Shown here: positions 61,457 through 64,000 of the stretch, one piece after another
How the letters are laid out: each line of letters opens with the position of its first letter
Numbering within the stretch: position 1 is the stretch's first letter
Source of the DNA: Ectopseudomonas composti
Lineage (GTDB): Bacteria > Pseudomonadota > Gammaproteobacteria > Pseudomonadales > Pseudomonadaceae
Direction of reading: 5' to 3'
DNA length: 64,000 bases
Assembly: GCF_001567565.1 (NCBI RefSeq)
Contig: NZ_LSSW01000031.1
Coordinates: 186,001 to 250,000, forward strand
Translations under genes and position numbers: made by a program
Notes under the pieces: model-generated
Told to the model about the DNA's origin: nothing
Database searches by the model: none
Seen by the model: only the letters and a program-made list of their open reading frames with translations

Positions 61457-62398
61457 GTGAACGCTGATTACCCACGCGATCTGATCGGCTACGGCGCAAA
61501 CCCACCCCATCCGCACTGGCCGGGCGACGCCCGTATCGCCTTGTCCTTCGTGCTCAACTACGAAGAGGGCGGCGAACGCAACATCCTCCATGGCGACAAG
61601 GAATCCGAGTCCTTCCTCTCCGAGATGGTCGCCGCCCAGCCGCTGCAGGGCCAGCGCAACCTGTGCATGGAGTCGCTCTACGAGTACGGCAGCCGCGCCG
61701 GTGTCTGGCGCCTGCTCAACCTGTTCAAGAAACACGACATTGCACTGACCGTCTTCGCCGTGGCCATGGCCGCCCAGCGTCACCCCGAGGTGATCCGTGA
61801 GATGGTCGCCGCCGGGCATGAGATCTGCAGCCACGGCTATCGCTGGATCGACTACCAGAACATGGACGAAGCCACCGAGCGCGAGCACATGTTCGAGGCC
61901 ATCCGCATCCTCACCGAGCTGACAGGTGAACGCCCGCAGGGCTGGTACACCGGTCGCCTGGGCCCGAACACCCGGCGCATCGTGCGCGAGGAAGGCGGCT
62001 TTCTCTACGACTCCGACACCTACGATGACGACCTGCCCTACTGGGACCCGGCCAGCAGCGCAGAGAAGCCGCACCTGGTGATCCCCTACACCCTGGACAC
62101 CAATGACATGCGCTTCACCCAGGTGCAGGGCTTCAACAAGGGCGACGATTTCTTCGAATACCTCAAGGATGCCTTCGACGTGCTCTACGCCGAGGGTGAA
62201 GCCGGCGCGCCGAAGATGCTGTCGATCGGCATGCATTGCCGCCTGCTCGGTCGTCCGGCCCGCCTGGCCTCGCTGGCGCGCTTCCTCGAATACGTGAAGA
62301 GCCATGACAAGGTCTGGTGCGCCCGCCGCGTCGACATTGCCAAGCACTGGCACGCCACCCACCCCTTCCGCGCGACCGAACAAGAGAGCCGCCCATGA
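61457..62398 (+). CDS. puuE: Allantoinase PuuE (polysaccharide-deacetylase fold)
   Basis: A 313-residue metal-independent allantoinase that opens allantoin to allantoate. It shows the NodB-type fold with ALTVFAVAMAAQRHPEVI, HEICSHGYRWIDYQ and GWYTGRLGPNTRRIVREE; the last separates PuuE from chitin deacetylases. The start is GTG 61457 after AGGAAG. Its last four bases overlap the uraD start, so the genes are coupled. Confidence 0.95.
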   Translation: MNADYPRDLIGYGANPPHPHWPGDARIALSFVLNYEEGGERNILHGDKESESFLSEMVAAQPLQGQRNLCMESLYEYGSRAGVWRLLNLFKKHDIALTVFAVAMAAQRHPEVIREMVAAGHEICSHGYRWIDYQNMDEATEREHMFEAIRILTELTGERPQGWYTGRLGPNTRRIVREEGGFLYDSDTYDDDLPYWDPASSAEKPHLVIPYTLDTNDMRFTQVQGFNKGDDFFEYLKDAFDVLYAEGEAGAPKMLSIGMHCRLLGRPARLASLARFLEYVKSHDKVWCARRVDIAKHWHATHPFRATEQESRP

Positions 62399-62910
62399 GC
62401 CGTTTCCAGACCCTGACTCCGTCCAAGCTGAGCCGCGACGCGTTCGTAGACGCCTTCGCCGACATCTACGAGCACTCGCCCTGGGTGGCCGAGAAGGCCT
62501 ATGACCTCGGCGTCGACGCTAGTGTCGACGACATCGACAGCCTGCAGCAGCGCATGGCCGACATCCTCCTGAGCGCCAGTCATGAGGCGCAACTGGCGCT
62601 GATCAACGCGCACCCGGACCTGGCCGGCAAAGCGGCCGTGCGCGGCGAACTGACCGCCTCCAGCACCGCCGAGCAGTCCGGCGCCGGCATTCATGAATGC
62701 ACCGCCGAGGAGTTCGCGCGCTTCACCGAACTCAACGATGCCTACAAGGCCAAGTTCGGCTTCCCCTTCATCAAGGCCGTCAAGGGCAGCAACCGCCATC
62801 AGATTCTGGCGGCCTTCGAGGAGCGCATTCACAACACGCCGGAGCAGGAGTTCACCACCGCTCTGGCCGAGATCAACAAGATCGCCCTCTTCCGCCTGCA
62901 GCAGCTGTAA
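62395..62910 (+). CDS. uraD: OHCU decarboxylase
   Basis: A 171-residue enzyme that turns OHCU into S-allantoin. Motifs are NAHPDLAGKAAVRGELTA with the catalytic His, TAEEFARFTELNDAYKAKFG, and FPFIKAVKGSNRHQILAAFE near the C-terminus. ATG 62395 (MSRFQTLTPSKLS) overlaps the puuE stop. Confidence 0.95.
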   Translation: MSRFQTLTPSKLSRDAFVDAFADIYEHSPWVAEKAYDLGVDASVDDIDSLQQRMADILLSASHEAQLALINAHPDLAGKAAVRGELTASSTAEQSGAGIHECTAEEFARFTELNDAYKAKFGFPFIKAVKGSNRHQILAAFEERIHNTPEQEFTTALAEINKIALFRLQQL

Positions 62911-62952
62911 TGCTGTCGCCTCACTCCAACGAACAATATAAGTAGAACAGCC

Positions 62953-63456
62953 ATGCGTAGCCTGACCATCGAGCCCCTGAGCAAAGAAGCCTTCGCCCCT
63001 TTCGGTGACGTGATCGAAACCGAAGGCAGTGATTTCTTCATGATCAACAACGGTTCCACCCGCCGCTATCACAAGCTGGCCAGCGTGGAGACCGCACAGC
63101 CGGAGGATCAGGCCATCATCAGCATCTTCAGCGCCGAGTCGCTCGAGATGCCGCTGACCATTCGCATGCTGGAACGCCATCCGCTGGGCAGCCAGGCTTT
63201 CATCCCGCTGCTCGGCAACCCCTTTCTGATCGTGGTCGCGCCACTTGGCGATGTACCTGTATCAGGGTCCGTCCGTGCCTTCCTCAGCAATGGCAGGCAG
63301 GGCGTCAATTACCATCGCGGCGTCTGGCACCACCCGGTGCTGACGATCGAAAAGCGGGATGACTTCCTGGTGGTTGATCGCAGTGGTTCCGGCAACAACT
63401 GCGATGAGCATTTCTTCAATGAGGACGAGCTTCTTCTCCTCAACCCCCACCAATAA
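62953..63456 (+). CDS. allA: Ureidoglycolate lyase
   Basis: A 167-residue cupin that splits ureidoglycolate into glyoxylate and urea. It has LSKEAFAPFGDVIE at the start, ISIFSAESLEMPLTIRMLER, HPLGSQAFIPL and NYHRGVWHHPVL. It lies 42 bases after uraD. No allantoicase gene is between them. Confidence 0.94.
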   Translation: MRSLTIEPLSKEAFAPFGDVIETEGSDFFMINNGSTRRYHKLASVETAQPEDQAIISIFSAESLEMPLTIRMLERHPLGSQAFIPLLGNPFLIVVAPLGDVPVSGSVRAFLSNGRQGVNYHRGVWHHPVLTIEKRDDFLVVDRSGSGNNCDEHFFNEDELLLLNPHQ

Positions 63457-63504
63457 GAGAAGCCCGGGGCTGGCGTGCCTCCCCCGGGGAAAGAGGTACA
63501 GATC

Positions 63505-64000
63505 GTGGAAGCACATTTCACCGAATGGCTAAACCTGGGCATCCGCTGGATCCATATGATCACCGGTATCGCCTGGATCGGCGCGTCATTCTATTTCGTC
63601 TGGCTGGAGAACAACCTCAACCGTAGCAACCCACGCGAGGGCCTGTCGGGCGACCTCTGGGCGATTCACGGCGGCGGCATCTACCACCTGGAAAAATACA
63701 AGCTGGCCCCACCGAAAATGCCGGAGAACCTGCACTGGTTCAAATGGGAGGCCTACTTCACCTGGCTGTCGGGCGTCGCCCTGCTGCTGGTGGTCTACTA
63801 CCTCAATCCGAGCCTGTATCTGGTCAAGCCAGGTGTCGATCTGGCGCCCGCCGCGGCCATCGCCATCGGTCTCAGCTCCATGGCCGTCAGCTACCTGATC
63901 TACCACTTTCTGTGCGACTCGCCACTGGGCAAGCGCCCCGCTCTGCTCGGCGCCGTGCTGTTCGTGCTGATCATCGCTGCCGCCTATGGCTTCAGCCAGA
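63505..64000 (+). CDS. puuD: Urate hydroxylase/oxidase PuuD, N-terminal part (continues beyond window)
   Basis: A frame open to the right edge starts at GTG 63505 after AGAGGTACAGATC. Its visible 165 residues begin EAHFTEWLNLGIRWIHMITG, then AWIGASFYFVWLENNLN and IHGGGIYHLEKYKLAP, the hallmark of the membrane urate oxidase PuuD, which has a C-terminal cytochrome c domain (beyond the window). It oxidises urate to 5-hydroxyisourate, the substrate of HiuH. Four membrane helices can be seen. Confidence 0.93.
   Translation, partial: MEAHFTEWLNLGIRWIHMITGIAWIGASFYFVWLENNLNRSNPREGLSGDLWAIHGGGIYHLEKYKLAPPKMPENLHWFKWEAYFTWLSGVALLLVVYYLNPSLYLVKPGVDLAPAAAIAIGLSSMAVSYLIYHFLCDSPLGKRPALLGAVLFVLIIAAAYGFSQ

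Overview
The window comes from a GC-rich gammaproteobacterium, almost certainly a Pseudomonas of the mendocina/alcaligenes/oleovorans type. The evidence is gene content and order: lig-zipA-smc-GntR-alkB followed by the xdh/guaD/hiuH/puuE/uraD/allA purine block is the arrangement I know from Pseudomonas aeruginosa. A resident chromosomal integron is known from several non-aeruginosa Pseudomonas. Species assignment is inference.

Layout. (1) 1-3600 is the right end of a genomic island: the 3' part of a large SNF2-type helicase gene, a tyrosine integrase, and a 47-base tRNA-Pro(GGG) 3' fragment that marks the attachment site. A decayed piece of a second integrase lies just outside it. (2) 4070-19605 is a catabolic region for lignin-type phenylpropanoids. 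It holds a MarR regulator, a sigma-54 activator with a V4R sensor domain, and a divergent seven-gene run: aldehyde dehydrogenase, CalA-like coniferyl alcohol dehydrogenase, DUF1302, DUF1329, YCF48-like, MMPL/RND and HSL-type esterase. vanA-vanB and their repressor vanR follow, with exact ATTGGATCCAAT operators. A sigma-54 promoter and paired TGATCA sites upstream of the aldehyde dehydrogenase link the activator to the run.

(3) 19665 to about 25600 is a chromosomal integron: intI reading leftward and an AT-rich cassette array reading rightward. One cassette carries a recombination site that matches the Vibrio cholerae repeat (VCR) as I remember it. Another appears to be interrupted by a decayed IS1111/IS110-type element. 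(4) 25600-32500 is a mixed stretch of small accessory genes (VOC, two SDRs, DinB, GATase, RraB) with two decayed genes, and the alkA-ogt DNA-alkylation repair pair. (5) 32233-45000 is core Pseudomonas chromosome: aroC, an MFS gene, an acireductone-dioxygenase-like protein without its metal ligands, prmB, an Smr protein, folE, ligA and zipA.

(6) 45193-50712 holds smc, a GntR regulator and the divergent alkane hydroxylase alkB. (7) 51094-64000 is purine catabolism: xdhABC, guaD, a GntR regulator, a purine permease, hiuH, puuE, uraD, allA and the start of puuD. Together these take guanine and xanthine through urate, 5-hydroxyisourate and allantoin to ureidoglycolate. The allantoate-hydrolysing step is not seen. 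Four TTGT(A/G)(T/C)ACAA-type palindromes suggest one GntR regulon over the second half.

The most unusual items are the VCR-type site in a Pseudomonas integron, the apparent insertion of an IS1111-like element in a cassette recombination site, and the DUF1302/DUF1329/YCF48/MMPL envelope module inside the phenylpropanoid operon. Several enzymes with substituted catalytic residues are also worth a look.
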